Positions 1 through 9,975 of a stretch of DNA of 64,000 nucleotides are shown piece by piece. The position numbers were made by a program, and so were the translations under genes. Numbering within the stretch: position 1 is the stretch's first letter; each line of letters opens with the position of its first letter. This DNA is from Hyphomicrobiales bacterium. Lineage in GTDB: Bacteria; Pseudomonadota; Alphaproteobacteria; Rhizobiales; Rhizobiaceae. The notes beneath the pieces were generated by a model. That model was not told where the DNA came from. It made no database searches and was given only the letters and a program-made list of their open reading frames with translations. The DNA is taken from the NCBI GenBank assembly GCA_021775455.1, contig JAJFHU010000015.1:1-64000 (forward strand), read 5' to 3'.

Positions 1-833
1 GCCATCATGTCAGTCAACTTGAAAAGCGTTTTGATGTTGCGTTGATTTACCGGTCAACCCGAAGACTCAGATTGACAAAAGCAGGAGAGGAATTGGCGGA
101 GGTTGGTCGCCAGATGTTGGGTAGCGTAGATGCTGCTTCAAGCATATTGCGAAAAGCCAATCTGGTGCAAGACGGAGAATTGCGTTTAACCGCTCCGACG
201 ATCTTCAATGAACGGCTAAACACAAAACTGCTTCCCAAGTTCACTAAATCTTACCCTAGCATTTCGCTCAATCTAGAGCTTTGTGACCAACCAAAAAACC
301 TTATCAGTGAGGGTTTCGATCTTGCGTTTCGCTTCGGAAAACCGGATGATACTTCACTGACAAGCCTTCACCTGTTCACAGGCAGTCGAGTGGTTTGTGC
401 ATCTGCTGAATTACTGAAACGTGTTCACGATATATCATCGCCGCAAGATCTTGAAGGTATTGATGCCGTGGATATAGACATTGGTTCGAAATTGCGTTGG
501 AAATTCCAGTCTGTGAACAACCGGAAAATCACAAAGAAGGTGAGTCCTAACCGACGGGTTGTTGTCAATTCATTCAATTCCGTTTTCAAGCTTGCTCAAC
601 TGGGTGTGGGAGTAGCGGTTCTTCCCAGCTGTGTCATTAACAATCCTGCACCTGAATGCACCCTCCATCACATCTTGCAGGATTGGAAACCACCAGATTA
701 TGAAGCTTACCTAGTTTGGCCCAGAACAGCCGGTTCAAATTCACTAACCAAACTTTTTGTGGATTTTTGCAATGCAGAATTTGCCAACAAGCAAGCAAAA
801 CTCTTTCCCAAATACAAGACTTGCAAGACTTAA
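1..833 (+). CDS. LysR-family transcriptional regulator (5' truncated by window edge)
   Basis: The frame is already open at the left edge (first whole codon at position 3), so the N-terminus is missing. The first visible residues, SQLEKRFDVALIYRSTRRL, then LTKAGEEL, are the second half of a LysR winged helix-turn-helix with the usual R-STR-LRLT-AGE pattern. The rest matches the LysR effector-binding domain (RLTAPTIFNERL; FDLAFRFGKPDD; a late GVGVAVLPSCV segment). An internal TTG at 42 could be read as a start but would cut the DNA-binding domain, so I treat the gene as partial. Such proteins usually control a divergent neighbour, here outside the window; the ligand cannot be told. The next gene is convergent. 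Confidence 0.9.
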   Translation, partial: HHVSQLEKRFDVALIYRSTRRLRLTKAGEELAEVGRQMLGSVDAASSILRKANLVQDGELRLTAPTIFNERLNTKLLPKFTKSYPSISLNLELCDQPKNLISEGFDLAFRFGKPDDTSLTSLHLFTGSRVVCASAELLKRVHDISSPQDLEGIDAVDIDIGSKLRWKFQSVNNRKITKKVSPNRRVVVNSFNSVFKLAQLGVGVAVLPSCVINNPAPECTLHHILQDWKPPDYEAYLVWPRTAGSNSLTKLFVDFCNAEFANKQAKLFPKYKTCKT

Positions 834-863
834 TGGTGATACTTCAGCACAGCGGCTCACGTA

Positions 864-2069
864 TTACGCAGCGACGGTTTGAATGCCACTCTTATTTTCG
901 GTAAGGAAAGTGATGAAATTGTCGGTGGGCATTGCCTTTGCCAGCAAGAATCCTTGTGCCTGTTCAATGCCAAGTTCGCGTAACATTTCCCAGGTTGCAT
1001 GGTCCTCGACACCTTCAGCCACGATCTTCATGCCCCGCTCTTGTGCCAGTGCGACTGCAGCGACAACCGTTTGTTTTGAAAAAGTGTTTGAGATTGCATC
1101 TGTTATAAAGGACCGATCGATCTTCAGTTCTGAATATGGAAAATCTCTCAGCGTTTGGATGTTGGATGAACCTGTACCAAAATCGTCAATGGCTACCTCA
1201 AAATTCAGAACGCGAAGTCGTGACAAGACTTCCAGTGTGACAGAATCCAGATTGATGATACTGTTTTCAGTAACTTCAAAGCTGATGTTTTTCGAAGTCA
1301 TGCCAGCGGCCTTCATCCGCTTGTTGATCTGGTCCGGAAGATCAATATTCTTGATGTTCTCAGGCGCAAGATTAACCGCAATTCTGAAGCCAGAATCAAT
1401 TGCCAGGAATTTTTCCAAATCTTGAAGTGTCTTTTCAAAAAGGTAATATGTCAGTTCCGAAATTTTTCCGTTTTGCTCAGCAAATGAAATGAAAACTTCG
1501 GGAGGAATATTCTTGCCATCGTCAGTTTTCCATCGGGCCAGCGCTTCGGCACCGACAATTTTACCGGTGTTTACTTCGACCTTTGGCTGATAATGGGGAA
1601 GAATCTCATCTTCCAGGAGAGCAAATTCAAATTGGTCGCGCGTTATAACGATGTCGGCCCGGGTATACTGGCGCGGTTCGACGATTGTGGTTTTCAGGAA
1701 GACTGAATCAAGTGCATCCTTGGTAAGCGGCTTCGGAATTTGGCCGATCAGATTCAGCTTGTGCATTTGAGCCAGCCGACCTGCATGTTCCAAGACATCC
1801 CTTTTGATACCGGAAACAATTGCAAATTTTCCGGAAAACTCAGATGCCTTCAAATAGCGCATAAATTCTATGCCGTCCATTTCCGGCATCTGAAGATCGC
1901 TGACCACAAGGTCGGTTTTCCGCCCGTACTTACTGATGACCTTCAAAGCATCTGTGGGGTTTGAAGCGCTGTGGATATTTGTTACGCCGAGGCTGGCAAA
2001 ATAGGCAGTCAGAATCGCGATCTGTGTTGGATCGTCATCAACCAGCAATACGGTGTTGTATTTAACCAT
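864..2069 (-). CDS. Response regulator with EAL domain (c-di-GMP phosphodiesterase)
   Basis: About 401 residues: an N-terminal receiver (VLLVDDDPTQ acidic pocket; phospho-acceptor Asp in SDLQMPEMDG; KPL near its end), then an EAL domain. Catalytic EAL residues look intact: AEALARW, AVNLAP, EVTENS, DDFGTGSSN, KIDRSF and EGVED, so it should cleave c-di-GMP. I prefer the ATG at 2069 because AGGGA lies about 9 nt upstream; an ATG at 2078 adds three residues but has no spaced ribosome site. It lies 50 nt downstream of the hybrid kinase on the same strand, so the two probably form one operon in which the kinase phosphorelay controls c-di-GMP turnover (inference). Cytoplasmic. Confidence 0.93.
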   Translation of the reverse strand: MVKYNTVLLVDDDPTQIAILTAYFASLGVTNIHSASNPTDALKVISKYGRKTDLVVSDLQMPEMDGIEFMRYLKASEFSGKFAIVSGIKRDVLEHAGRLAQMHKLNLIGQIPKPLTKDALDSVFLKTTIVEPRQYTRADIVITRDQFEFALLEDEILPHYQPKVEVNTGKIVGAEALARWKTDDGKNIPPEVFISFAEQNGKISELTYYLFEKTLQDLEKFLAIDSGFRIAVNLAPENIKNIDLPDQINKRMKAAGMTSKNISFEVTENSIINLDSVTLEVLSRLRVLNFEVAIDDFGTGSSNIQTLRDFPYSELKIDRSFITDAISNTFSKQTVVAAVALAQERGMKIVAEGVEDHATWEMLRELGIEQAQGFLLAKAMPTDNFITFLTENKSGIQTVAA

Positions 2070-2128
2070 GGTTCTCATTCCCTGAGCCGCAAAATCCTAA
2101 ATGAATATCTTTAAGATTTGGAAAAGAT

Positions 2129-4897
2129 TCATGCAGGTATTGTCTGAACGGATTTACCTTTTGATAGTTCCGGATTTTGTTCTTGCAGGTGATTCGATAC
2201 TTGAGAAAATGCATTACTGACCGTGTTCAGCAATGATTCCACTTCCTGCATTTTCTTTGCAGTGGCAGCATCTTCAAGAGATTGGCAAGCCTCGCCCAGA
2301 TTAGCCGCACCGATGTTGAAACTCATGGACTTCAGTGAGTGAGCTGCATCCGCAATCTCCTTGTATGATCCGGCAGTCACAGCCTGTCCCAGGCATTCAA
2401 ACGCAGCAGGTGCGTTTTCCAAATAGAGTTTGTTTAGCTGCCGGATTGCCGCTTCGTAACCATTGCCGGTTATCTCCTTGAGATTTTGCAGGAGGTTATC
2501 ATCAAATGCGGAATGATACTCGGCCGACCCTGTTTCACTGCTCCGGCGATCGGCAGTTATCCGTCGTTCCACGGCACTACTGTCACCATCGGGAAACCAT
2601 TCTTCAAGACATGCACCTATGGAGTTGATTGTAAATGGTTTGACGACGATTGCATCCATTCCACAGTGCTTTGATTTATCCCGGATTTGCTCTGCGATGT
2701 GGGCTGTCAGGGCCACAATTGGAGTTCGGTTGCGGTTAGATTGAGCTTCGAATTCACGCAGGTGCCGGGTTGCTTCAAATCCATCCATTTCCGGCATGCT
2801 GCAATCCATCAATACCAGATCAAATTCAGCATTATTGAATTCCTTAATGGCTGCCATTCCGCTTTCCACCACAATGGGTTCGATCTGGAAGCGGGCAAGC
2901 GCCTGCACAACCACTTCCCGATTAACCGGACTGTCATCGGCAACAAGCACCTTGGCTGATGAGTAAGATGGAAGCTCGATCTGTACCAATTTCCGGCTTT
3001 TCAGTATTTCTACGCCCAATGGCTTGCCGGCTACAATTCTCGCAATCGATTCGCGAACAGAAATAGACGATACCGGCTTTTCAATATAGTCATGCACCCT
3101 ATGTTGTGCTGCAAGGCCTTCCAGATTGCTGTCTCCCAATTTGGTAAGGGCAACTACAATGGTATCCGTCCGGAATGCAGGCAAAGCCTTGATGAGATCG
3201 GTCTCTGCAACAATTACCTTCCAGTGATCATTACTGTCGACGGCGGTTTCCTTGCCATCATGAGTGCAAACCTTAAAACCTGCACTTTTCAGCACATTGA
3301 GTACAACATCACGCGTTCTGGATTTGGGCAGGGCTACCAGAGCAGCGCCACTGCCCATATCAACAGGCACAGGATTTTCACTCATTTCAATCAGTGGAAT
3401 TGTAAAGTGGAATTTCGAACCGACATCAGGCTCGCTGGTTACCCCGATTTTACCACCCATTGCTTCCGCCAGGCGCTTACAAATCGGCAGGCCCAGACCG
3501 GTACCGCCAAACTTTCGTGTGGTGCTCTGATCGACCTGACTAAAACTGTCAAAAACCTTGTCCAGACTGCCTTTATCGATACCCAGACCGGTATCTTCAA
3601 CGGTAAACGTTAAAAAGTTTCCGATTGAATTCTTTTCGACATCTGCATGAATGGCCACCGATCCACTCTCGGTGAACTTCAGCGCATTATTGACGAGATT
3701 ACTCAGGATCTGGTTGAGGCGGGTCGGATCACCCAGGAATACCGACGGCACTTTGGCATCAACAAACGAGGCCATGTCCAGACCTTTTTCTTCAGCCTTT
3801 TGCCAGAACAGGCTCATCACATCACCAACAAGGCTCTTGGTTTCGATCTCAATCGACTCAAATTCCATCTTGCCGGACTGTATTTTGGAGTAGTCAAGAA
3901 TATCATTGATAATGGCCAACAGGCTTTTACCTGACTTCATGATTACATCGGCATAACGTTGGTATTTTGGTGTCAACTCCGCGGTTGCCAACAGTTCCGA
4001 CATCAACAGCATGCCATTCATAGGCGTGCGGATTTCATGGCTCATGGTTGCCAGAAATTCTGATTTTGCCGCGTTCGCCTGTTCAGCAGTATCCTTTGCC
4101 AACTCGAGCTGATGAGTGCGATCAGCTACTTTCCTTTCAAGTGTATTTTGATGATCCAACAGTGCGTTGTCGCGTGTTTCAATGTCACTGAGCATTCGAT
4201 TGAACGAACTTGCTAGAAGGCCGATCTCACCCTTGTGATTTTCTTCAGCGCGTTTGGCGAAGTCTGCTTTTTCCCCCAATTCACCCATCAAAAGTGCAAG
4301 TTGCCGTACAGGGTTGGTTATCCGGGATACAACCACACGGGCGGTGAAAATTGCGCCGAGAGACGCAGTGAATGCAAGGGCAAAGTTCAACGCCAAATTT
4401 TTGAAGAATGCCTGTCCAATGTTTGACACGTCGGCAAGCAATTGCAGTTTGCCCAGGCTCTGGCCGGCATTGATGATTTCGTCTTCCACCCAGAGATGAT
4501 CCTGAAAGATCACTGAACTGCCAGAGGTGTCATGAGGAGTAGTGCTGAGGGTAACGCCATAACCCATCTCGGCAAAGTTTGTTCTATCGGCAAGTTTAAC
4601 GCTGGCAAACTTGAATGCCTCAAATTTGCCGATGCCTGTCAAAACCTTTTGAACTGCCCGCTTATCGCCACGGGCGAGTGGTTCAGCAATTGAGGATGAA
4701 AAGACTTTTGCGGTTCCCTGAAGGATATTCTGTTGTTGCTGGAGTTCCCGTTTGAAGCCAAGCCAGGAAACAAGGCCAGATGCGATCAATACTGCGCAGA
4801 ATATAACGATCGCGAGATACGCTGAAAGGCGATATCCCAACTGTTCTGATTTCCTGATATTGTTGTCCACTTGGTTCATGCCGGAATGTTCAACCAA
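2129..4897 (-). CDS. BarA-like hybrid sensor histidine kinase (HAMP-HisKA-HATPase-REC-HPt)
   Basis: 922 residues. Membrane helix at about 25-48, a periplasmic stretch of about 115 residues, second helix at about 168-190, HAMP region, coiled coil, HisKA with His287 ([11 protein letters not shown]), HATPase with N box ([11 protein letters not shown]) and G boxes ([15 protein letters not shown]). A stretch at about 550-660 resembles a receiver ([15 protein letters not shown]) but lacks a clear phospho-Asp, followed by a full receiver ([27 protein letters not shown]) and a C-terminal HPt ([14 protein letters not shown]). This is the layout of a one-protein phosphorelay. The signal is unknown. The next gene downstream is the REC-EAL protein, its likely partner. 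An ATG at 4879 is an alternative start. Confidence 0.93.
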   Translation of the reverse strand: MVEHSGMNQVDNNIRKSEQLGYRLSAYLAIVIFCAVLIASGLVSWLGFKRELQQQQNILQGTAKVFSSSIAEPLARGDKRAVQKVLTGIGKFEAFKFASVKLADRTNFAEMGYGVTLSTTPHDTSGSSVIFQDHLWVEDEIINAGQSLGKLQLLADVSNIGQAFFKNLALNFALAFTASLGAIFTARVVVSRITNPVRQLALLMGELGEKADFAKRAEENHKGEIGLLASSFNRMLSDIETRDNALLDHQNTLERKVADRTHQLELAKDTAEQANAAKSEFLATMSHEIRTPMNGMLLMSELLATAELTPKYQRYADVIMKSGKSLLAIINDILDYSKIQSGKMEFESIEIETKSLVGDVMSLFWQKAEEKGLDMASFVDAKVPSVFLGDPTRLNQILSNLVNNALKFTESGSVAIHADVEKNSIGNFLTFTVEDTGLGIDKGSLDKVFDSFSQVDQSTTRKFGGTGLGLPICKRLAEAMGGKIGVTSEPDVGSKFHFTIPLIEMSENPVPVDMGSGAALVALPKSRTRDVVLNVLKSAGFKVCTHDGKETAVDSNDHWKVIVAETDLIKALPAFRTDTIVVALTKLGDSNLEGLAAQHRVHDYIEKPVSSISVRESIARIVAGKPLGVEILKSRKLVQIELPSYSSAKVLVADDSPVNREVVVQALARFQIEPIVVESGMAAIKEFNNAEFDLVLMDCSMPEMDGFEATRHLREFEAQSNRNRTPIVALTAHIAEQIRDKSKHCGMDAIVVKPFTINSIGACLEEWFPDGDSSAVERRITADRRSSETGSAEYHSAFDDNLLQNLKEITGNGYEAAIRQLNKLYLENAPAAFECLGQAVTAGSYKEIADAAHSLKSMSFNIGAANLGEACQSLEDAATAKKMQEVESLLNTVSNAFSQVSNHLQEQNPELSKGKSVQTIPA

Positions 4898-5132
4898 AAT
4901 CAGGAATAATTGGTAAATTTTTGGGAAATTATTTAATTCGTCAGGCGCGCTGTGTGTTCGGAAGAACCGAACTCGCCAGGAATCGGGATGCCTAATTTCG
5001 CACAGTTAGTGTTAATTTCGAGTTTGGCGTTCTTCTTGATTTTGATTTTTCCCGATAATCGCAGTTCAGTCTGACAGATAGCCAACGCGGCTTTTGACTG
5101 AAAGCAACAAACTATAGATATGCTTAAAACTT
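4898..5132. other. Intergenic region with short inverted repeat
   Basis: AT-rich stretch upstream of the hybrid kinase and downstream of the leftward TetR gene, so it should carry the kinase promoter. It holds a perfect 6-bp inverted repeat, GTTCGG-AAGAA-CCGAAC, at 4956-4972, about 60 nt upstream of the kinase start. Without a T-run it is not a typical terminator; it could be an operator. No gene seen. Confidence 0.4.
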
Positions 5133-5834
5133 TTAGACGGCTCCGAATTCATTAAAGCTCCCGGACCAGACTCCTGATAGAAATCTGAACACGACACGTT
5201 CGGCATTTTTTCGATCAAATTTTGTGGGGTGCAGTAGATAATCGGTCCACAGACCCTCTGTTAATGCGATCAGCCCCGTGGTGTAGTCCCGCGCTGCAAT
5301 CTCCGCGTCCGGTAATCCTTCTTCGATGCATATGCGGGTTGTCATCGCTCCAACAAGGTCATGAAGGCGCTGGTCGCGGGTGTCAGAGAAGCGGGCAATT
5401 TCTGCGTTTGTTCGGGCTGCGCCACGAAATTCATGCCAGATGCTGGCGTCGCGCGCATTCAAAACTTCCGGGCTGAGGTCGCTCTTGATCACTGCTTCAA
5501 GCTTGTGTTTTGAATCGTTAACCGCAGCGCTGATATTTTTGTTTAACACGTTATAATATTGTTCGTTCGCGTATCGCGCAGCTTCTGCAAGCAAATTATC
5601 CTTGCCGCCGAAATGAAGATGAATCATTCCGCGAGACAGTCCGGCGCGTGAGATGATCTCGGACACCGAAGTACGGATCAAGCCAATTTCGGCGATGCAA
5701 TCAAGCGTCGCGTCAATCAAAGCCTGTCGATTTTTGTCTTTTCGGTTCAAGTGCGATGCTCGTCTTGCTGCAAATGCTGACTCCTGATTGACAAACAGGG
5801 TACCATCTGGCAACAATAATGGACGATCGTACAT
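5133..5834 (-). CDS. TetR/BetI-type transcriptional repressor
   Basis: 233 residues. The TetR helix-turn-helix lies at about 35-80 (ALIDATLDCIAEIG; SEIISRAGLSRGMIHLHFGGK) and the C-terminal half resembles the BetI-type ligand domain (TTGLIALTEGLWTDYLLHP). BetI relatives respond to choline or other quaternary amines. It is divergent from the flavin demethylase gene with only 15 nt between start codons, so the control region must overlap coding sequence. The N-terminal 30 residues before the HTH are longer than usual and the true start may lie further in, which would free promoter space. Probable local repressor of the demethylase/Rieske pair (inference). Confidence 0.87.
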   Translation of the reverse strand: MYDRPLLLPDGTLFVNQESAFAARRASHLNRKDKNRQALIDATLDCIAEIGLIRTSVSEIISRAGLSRGMIHLHFGGKDNLLAEAARYANEQYYNVLNKNISAAVNDSKHKLEAVIKSDLSPEVLNARDASIWHEFRGAARTNAEIARFSDTRDQRLHDLVGAMTTRICIEEGLPDAEIAARDYTTGLIALTEGLWTDYLLHPTKFDRKNAERVVFRFLSGVWSGSFNEFGAV

Positions 5835-5849
5835 TTTTCAAGTGTTACC

Positions 5850-7922
5850 ATGACCAACAAATACGATGTGTTGTTTGAGCCGGTGCAAATTGGCCCGGTG
5901 ACTGCAAAGAACCGGTTCTATCAAGTGCCCCACTGCACCGGTATGGGTTATTTGCGTCCTCGTGCTGAAGCGGCAGTTCGCGCCATGAAGGCAGAAGGCG
6001 GATGGGGCGTTGTAAGCAGTCAGGAGACGGAAATTCATCCCACATCGGATCTGTCACCATGCCCGGAAAACCGTCTTTGGGATGATCGGGATATTCCGGC
6101 ATTACGACTGATGAGTGATGCCATTCACGAGAAAGACTCTCTTGCGGCAATCCAGTTGGCACACAATGGCTATCACGCCTACAACAACGCGTCACGCGCC
6201 CCGTTATTGGCGCCTAGTGATATCTCACTTCATAACCTCAATCCAAAGCAGGCGCGCGGTATGGACAAGGAGGATATCCGCAATCTCCGCAAGTGGCATC
6301 GCGATGCAGCCAGGCGCGCGCGTGAGGCCGGATTCGACATTGTGTATGTCTACGCGGGTCACTGCATGACCTTGGTTCAACACTTTCTACTTCCAAGGCT
6401 GAACGACAGAACCGATGAATATGGCGGTTCGCTTGAAAACCGGGCACGACTGATGCGTGAGCTTCTGGAAGAAACCAAAGAAGAAATCGGTGATGATTGC
6501 GCTGTCGCGATGCGGTTTGCCGTCGATGAAATGATGGGCGTTGATGGCATGCAGGCCGCAGAAGAAGGTCGTGCGATCGTCGAAATGCTCGCCGAACTTC
6601 CCGATTTGTGGGATGTCAATGTCTCTGACTGGTCGAACGATTCGGCCACTTCGCGCTTCGCCCCAAATGAAGGCTATCAAACTCCGTACATCGAATTTGT
6701 GAAGCAGGTCACTACAAAGCCGGTCGTGGCGGTTGGGCGTTTAACGTCACCAGATTTGATGGTCTCAATGGTAAATAGGGGAATAGTGGATTTTATTGGC
6801 GCGGCGAGACCATCAATTGCTGATCCGTTCATTCCGAACAAGATCAAGGAAGGGCGCATTGAGGAAATTCGAGAATGCATTGGCTGCAACATCTGTGTTT
6901 CGGCAGATAATCTGGCAGTTCCGATCCGATGCACCCAAAATCCTACCATGGGTGAAGAATGGCGCCGGGGATGGCACCCGGAGAAGATAGATCCGAAGGG
7001 TGAAGAGGAAGCCGCCCTGGTGATCGGCGCAGGCCCCTCAGGACTGGAATGCGCCATGCAACTTGCGCGGCGTGGCTATCATGTAACCTTGGCAGAAGCT
7101 TCCAGTGAGCTTGGTGGCCGCGCCCGACTTGAAGCAAAATTGACCGGCCTCAATGCCTGGAAACGTGTGGTGGATCATCGGGTTTATGATCTACAGCAGC
7201 GGGGAAATGTTGAAATTTTTCTGGAAAGCGACTTGAGTGCCGATCAGGTGGTGGAGCTTGGCATTCCCAACGTTTTTGTGGCTACCGGCTCTAGTTGGCG
7301 AAGTGACGGACTTGGGCGCCATAGCCGTACTAAAATTCCCAATAGCGGAAAACTCCGGTTGATTGCACCGGACGACATCATGTTGGGCAAATTGCCAACT
7401 GATGGGCCAGTGCTGATTTATGATGACGAGCAAATTTATCTCGGTGGCGTTCTTGCCGAGCATCTTAATGAAAATGGTATCGAAGTAATTTTTGTTACGC
7501 CCGCGACGATGGTTTCTCCATGGACCGAAAGCACGCTTGAGCAAGGCCGCATTCAGAAAAGTTTGATCGATCGAGGCGTTACCCTGAGGATATCCCATTC
7601 TCTACAGTCAATTGACGAGACTGGCTGCACGCTTGGCTGCGTTTATTCGGGGAAAGATCAAAAGGTTGAGTGTAGTTCAATTTTGCTCGTTACCGAACGT
7701 GTCCGAAATTGCACATTGTTTAATGAGGTGGAAAAATTTCAGGAAGCTAAACCTGAGCAGTTCAAAACGTTGAAACTGATTGGCGATGCGGCGTCTCCTG
7801 GGTTGATTGTTGACGCGGTATTCTCCGGACACATGGCCGCTCGTCATTTTGAGGCTGATCCCGATCTGGAAGCCGATGAATACTTTCAGCGCGAGATTAT
7901 CAACCTGGAAGACGGGAGTTGA
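5850..7922 (+). CDS. OYE-family FMN/4Fe-4S/FAD demethylase (N-methylproline demethylase / dimethylamine dehydrogenase-like)
   Basis: 690 residues, the usual size of the trimethylamine dehydrogenase / 2,4-dienoyl-CoA reductase group. An Old-Yellow-Enzyme TIM barrel (residues 1-340; HCTGMGYLRP, GGSLENRARL, AVGRLT) is followed by a 4Fe-4S cysteine cluster (CIGCNICVSA, then RCTQNP) and a C-terminal FAD/NAD(P) domain (VIGAGPSGLECAMQLARRGY). These enzymes oxidatively demethylate secondary or tertiary amines and pass electrons through FMN and Fe-S. The stop codon abuts the start of the Rieske gene, a pairing known from proline-betaine (stachydrine) catabolism, where the Rieske enzyme makes N-methylproline and this enzyme makes proline. 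The substrate here is inferred, not proven. Confidence 0.88.
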   Translation: MTNKYDVLFEPVQIGPVTAKNRFYQVPHCTGMGYLRPRAEAAVRAMKAEGGWGVVSSQETEIHPTSDLSPCPENRLWDDRDIPALRLMSDAIHEKDSLAAIQLAHNGYHAYNNASRAPLLAPSDISLHNLNPKQARGMDKEDIRNLRKWHRDAARRAREAGFDIVYVYAGHCMTLVQHFLLPRLNDRTDEYGGSLENRARLMRELLEETKEEIGDDCAVAMRFAVDEMMGVDGMQAAEEGRAIVEMLAELPDLWDVNVSDWSNDSATSRFAPNEGYQTPYIEFVKQVTTKPVVAVGRLTSPDLMVSMVNRGIVDFIGAARPSIADPFIPNKIKEGRIEEIRECIGCNICVSADNLAVPIRCTQNPTMGEEWRRGWHPEKIDPKGEEEAALVIGAGPSGLECAMQLARRGYHVTLAEASSELGGRARLEAKLTGLNAWKRVVDHRVYDLQQRGNVEIFLESDLSADQVVELGIPNVFVATGSSWRSDGLGRHSRTKIPNSGKLRLIAPDDIMLGKLPTDGPVLIYDDEQIYLGGVLAEHLNENGIEVIFVTPATMVSPWTESTLEQGRIQKSLIDRGVTLRISHSLQSIDETGCTLGCVYSGKDQKVECSSILLVTERVRNCTLFNEVEKFQEAKPEQFKTLKLIGDAASPGLIVDAVFSGHMAARHFEADPDLEADEYFQREIINLEDGS

Positions 7923-9161
7923 ATGATGCTGAATAATCCGAACGGTCAGCCCTTAAACAACAACACATTGCGGCAGATACTGGATTCGCATGATGACGGG
8001 TATGTTTTGCCGCGCGAGTTCTATGCGTCTGATGAAATCTATGGGCATGACATCAAATCCTATTGGAACCAAAACTGGATTTGGGTTGGACATGTTTGCC
8101 AACTACCAGAAAAAGGCGACTTTTTCCTTTTTAATTACGGAACCGAATCAATAATTGTCGCGCGGGATCGTGAAGGCGGTATCGGCGCATTCATAAATGT
8201 CTGTCGTCATCGGGGCTCACGCGTTTGCGTCGAAAAAAGTGGCAACAAAAAAGTGTTCTCGTGCCCCTATCATGCGTGGACTTATGAATTAAACGGCAGC
8301 CTTCGGGCAGCCAGAGAGATGGGTGAGGGATTTGACCGAAAGGACTTCGGCCTTTTGAAAGCGCATGTTTTCGTATTTCAGGGAATGATCTTTGTTTGCA
8401 CTGCCGAGGCTCCGCCAAATATTCAATCGGTTACATCTCAAATTGAATCAACCATTGCACCATACCGACTTGATCGATTGAAGATTGCCCATGAGGCGTC
8501 TTATCCAGTTCCTGCCAACTGGAAGCTGGCAATTGAAAACTACATGGAATGCTATCATTGCGCGCCAGCCCATCTTGAGTATTCCAAATCGCACAGTCTG
8601 AAGGATCCGGCCTCAATGCGCGAGGGGTTGATGGAGGACATGCATTCGGCGCTGGAAAAGGCTGGTGTGTCAACCGCGTCCTTTGCGGTTAATGGAGCTG
8701 TTGGCCCGCCGGTGGGTATTGACTTGTATCTGGAAACTTATCCGCTCTTCCCTGGATATCAAACCGGCAGCAAGAACGGGGAACCTCTGGCACCCCTGCT
8801 GGGAGACCTCAAGTCATTTGCCGGTGCAGCCAGGGATTTGCAGATTGGCATCATCAACAACTGGCTCATCTATTGCGATCATGTTGTAGGGTATCGATTT
8901 GTCCCGACGGCTACGCAGGAGACGGACATTCAAATTGTCTGGTATGTGCGCGATGACGCGGGAGAAGGCAAAGACTATCAAAAAGATGACCTAACCTGGC
9001 TTTGGCATGTCACCTCGCTTGATGATGAACGTATCATTCGCGTCAATCAGGAAGGGGTGAATTCCTACCATTACAAACCGGGTCCACTATCTGATATGGA
9101 GTGGGGCATTCGGGCTTTTTATTCGGGCTATCTTAATCAAATGAAGCAGATTTGCGAATAA
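7923..9161 (+). CDS. Rieske aromatic-ring-hydroxylase-type oxygenase, alpha subunit (quaternary amine demethylase-like)
   Basis: 412 residues. The Rieske [2Fe-2S] site is seen as CRHRGSR with the second half CPYHAW, about 80 to 115 residues in. The mononuclear iron site follows as ENYMECYHCAPAH. Relatives such as glycine betaine (GbcA), proline betaine (Stc2) and carnitine oxygenases carry out O2-dependent N-demethylation or C-N cleavage of quaternary amines and need a separate ferredoxin-reductase. No reductase gene is seen in this window. Translation is coupled to the demethylase (TGAATG junction). The ATG at 7923 is directly followed by a second ATG. Confidence 0.9.
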   Translation: MMLNNPNGQPLNNNTLRQILDSHDDGYVLPREFYASDEIYGHDIKSYWNQNWIWVGHVCQLPEKGDFFLFNYGTESIIVARDREGGIGAFINVCRHRGSRVCVEKSGNKKVFSCPYHAWTYELNGSLRAAREMGEGFDRKDFGLLKAHVFVFQGMIFVCTAEAPPNIQSVTSQIESTIAPYRLDRLKIAHEASYPVPANWKLAIENYMECYHCAPAHLEYSKSHSLKDPASMREGLMEDMHSALEKAGVSTASFAVNGAVGPPVGIDLYLETYPLFPGYQTGSKNGEPLAPLLGDLKSFAGAARDLQIGIINNWLIYCDHVVGYRFVPTATQETDIQIVWYVRDDAGEGKDYQKDDLTWLWHVTSLDDERIIRVNQEGVNSYHYKPGPLSDMEWGIRAFYSGYLNQMKQICE

Positions 9162-9183
9162 CGCCGTCAGTTTTCAAAAAGGA

Positions 9184-9852
9184 TTACGGCTTCAAATAGG
9201 CAAGAACTCTGGTCGCGTGTTGAGGCATGATTTTTGCTATCATTTCCAGCGTATTGCGCTTGGAATCTTGCCGACTTGTTGATGCCGGATAAACGTGCAG
9301 TCGTTGCCAGTAACCCTCAGTCATCGTTTCAATCCAGTCAGCCACTTTCGTCACTTCTTCCTTATCGGCATTTGGCAAGAGCCCGGCGCAAATTTCCTCG
9401 ATTGTCTCGCCCCGGGGAATGTCAAACTCCGCCGATACTTCGGCATATTGCGGTGTGAAGCTCTGCTCGCCCCAGAATGCAAACCAGATCGACATTGTTT
9501 CCGGGTTGCAGATATTCGATGAAAAATCGGCTTCAATCAAAGCGATCAGTTGCGCGAGGGGATCGCTGCCAACCTTCCCCACGAGCTTTTTCCAGTTTTC
9601 CTGATAACGCGTGTAATGCTCACGAAGGGCGCTTGCAAGCAAACCGGTTTTGGTCTTGAAGTAAAAGACTGCCACACCTTGTGACAGGCCCGCTTCATTG
9701 GCAACTGTTGCCAGCGTCGTTTTTGCCAAACCATTTGCGGCGATTGATCTTAACGTAGCATCCAGCAATTGCTGACGACGTTTGTCAGCATTTTCCTTGC
9801 GTTCTTTTCTAGGTCGGGTCTGAAGGGCCAAACTAAACTCACTTTGAATCAT
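9184..9852 (-). CDS. TetR/BetI-type transcriptional repressor
   Basis: About 222 residues from the ATG at 9852; the frame stays open to a TTG at 9882, and neither start has a clear ribosome site. HTH: LLDATLRSIAANG, then VANEAGLSQGVAVFYFKTK; the C-terminal domain is BetI-like (WIETMTEGYWQRLHVYP). It is divergent from the class III aminotransferase, and the gap between them holds the palindrome centred on AGCGCT at 9901-9922. The same palindrome recurs upstream of the second Rieske gene, so this protein is the best candidate to bind both sites and to autoregulate. Convergent with the first Rieske gene, 22 nt apart. Confidence 0.88.
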   Translation of the reverse strand: MIQSEFSLALQTRPRKERKENADKRRQQLLDATLRSIAANGLAKTTLATVANEAGLSQGVAVFYFKTKTGLLASALREHYTRYQENWKKLVGKVGSDPLAQLIALIEADFSSNICNPETMSIWFAFWGEQSFTPQYAEVSAEFDIPRGETIEEICAGLLPNADKEEVTKVADWIETMTEGYWQRLHVYPASTSRQDSKRNTLEMIAKIMPQHATRVLAYLKP

Positions 9853-9900
9853 TTCAAGAAGACTGTTTTTCACATTCTGCAATAGAAGTCACTAATTGAA

Positions 9901-9922
9901 TTTATTTGAGCGCTCAAAAAAA
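9901..9922. promoter_or_regulatory. Palindromic operator (TetR-type) between repressor and aminotransferase
   Basis: TTTATTTGAGCGCTCAAA followed by AAAA: the inner 14 bases TTTGAGCGCTCAAA are a perfect palindrome and the arms are nearly so. It lies between divergent genes, 48 nt from the repressor ATG and 54 nt from the aminotransferase ATG, so a bound protein could block both promoters. A near-identical site is at 12933-12958. Assignment to the adjacent TetR protein is inferred. Confidence 0.8.
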
Positions 9923-9975
9923 CTTTACTCCATGTGTTTCCTCGTGTATTTGTTTTTTCAACAAAGGCCCGAACC

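Noticed and set aside
883-1425. 180-residue plus-strand frame opposite the REC-EAL gene
   Set aside because: The minus-strand frame has full domain motifs; this one has none and mirrors it.
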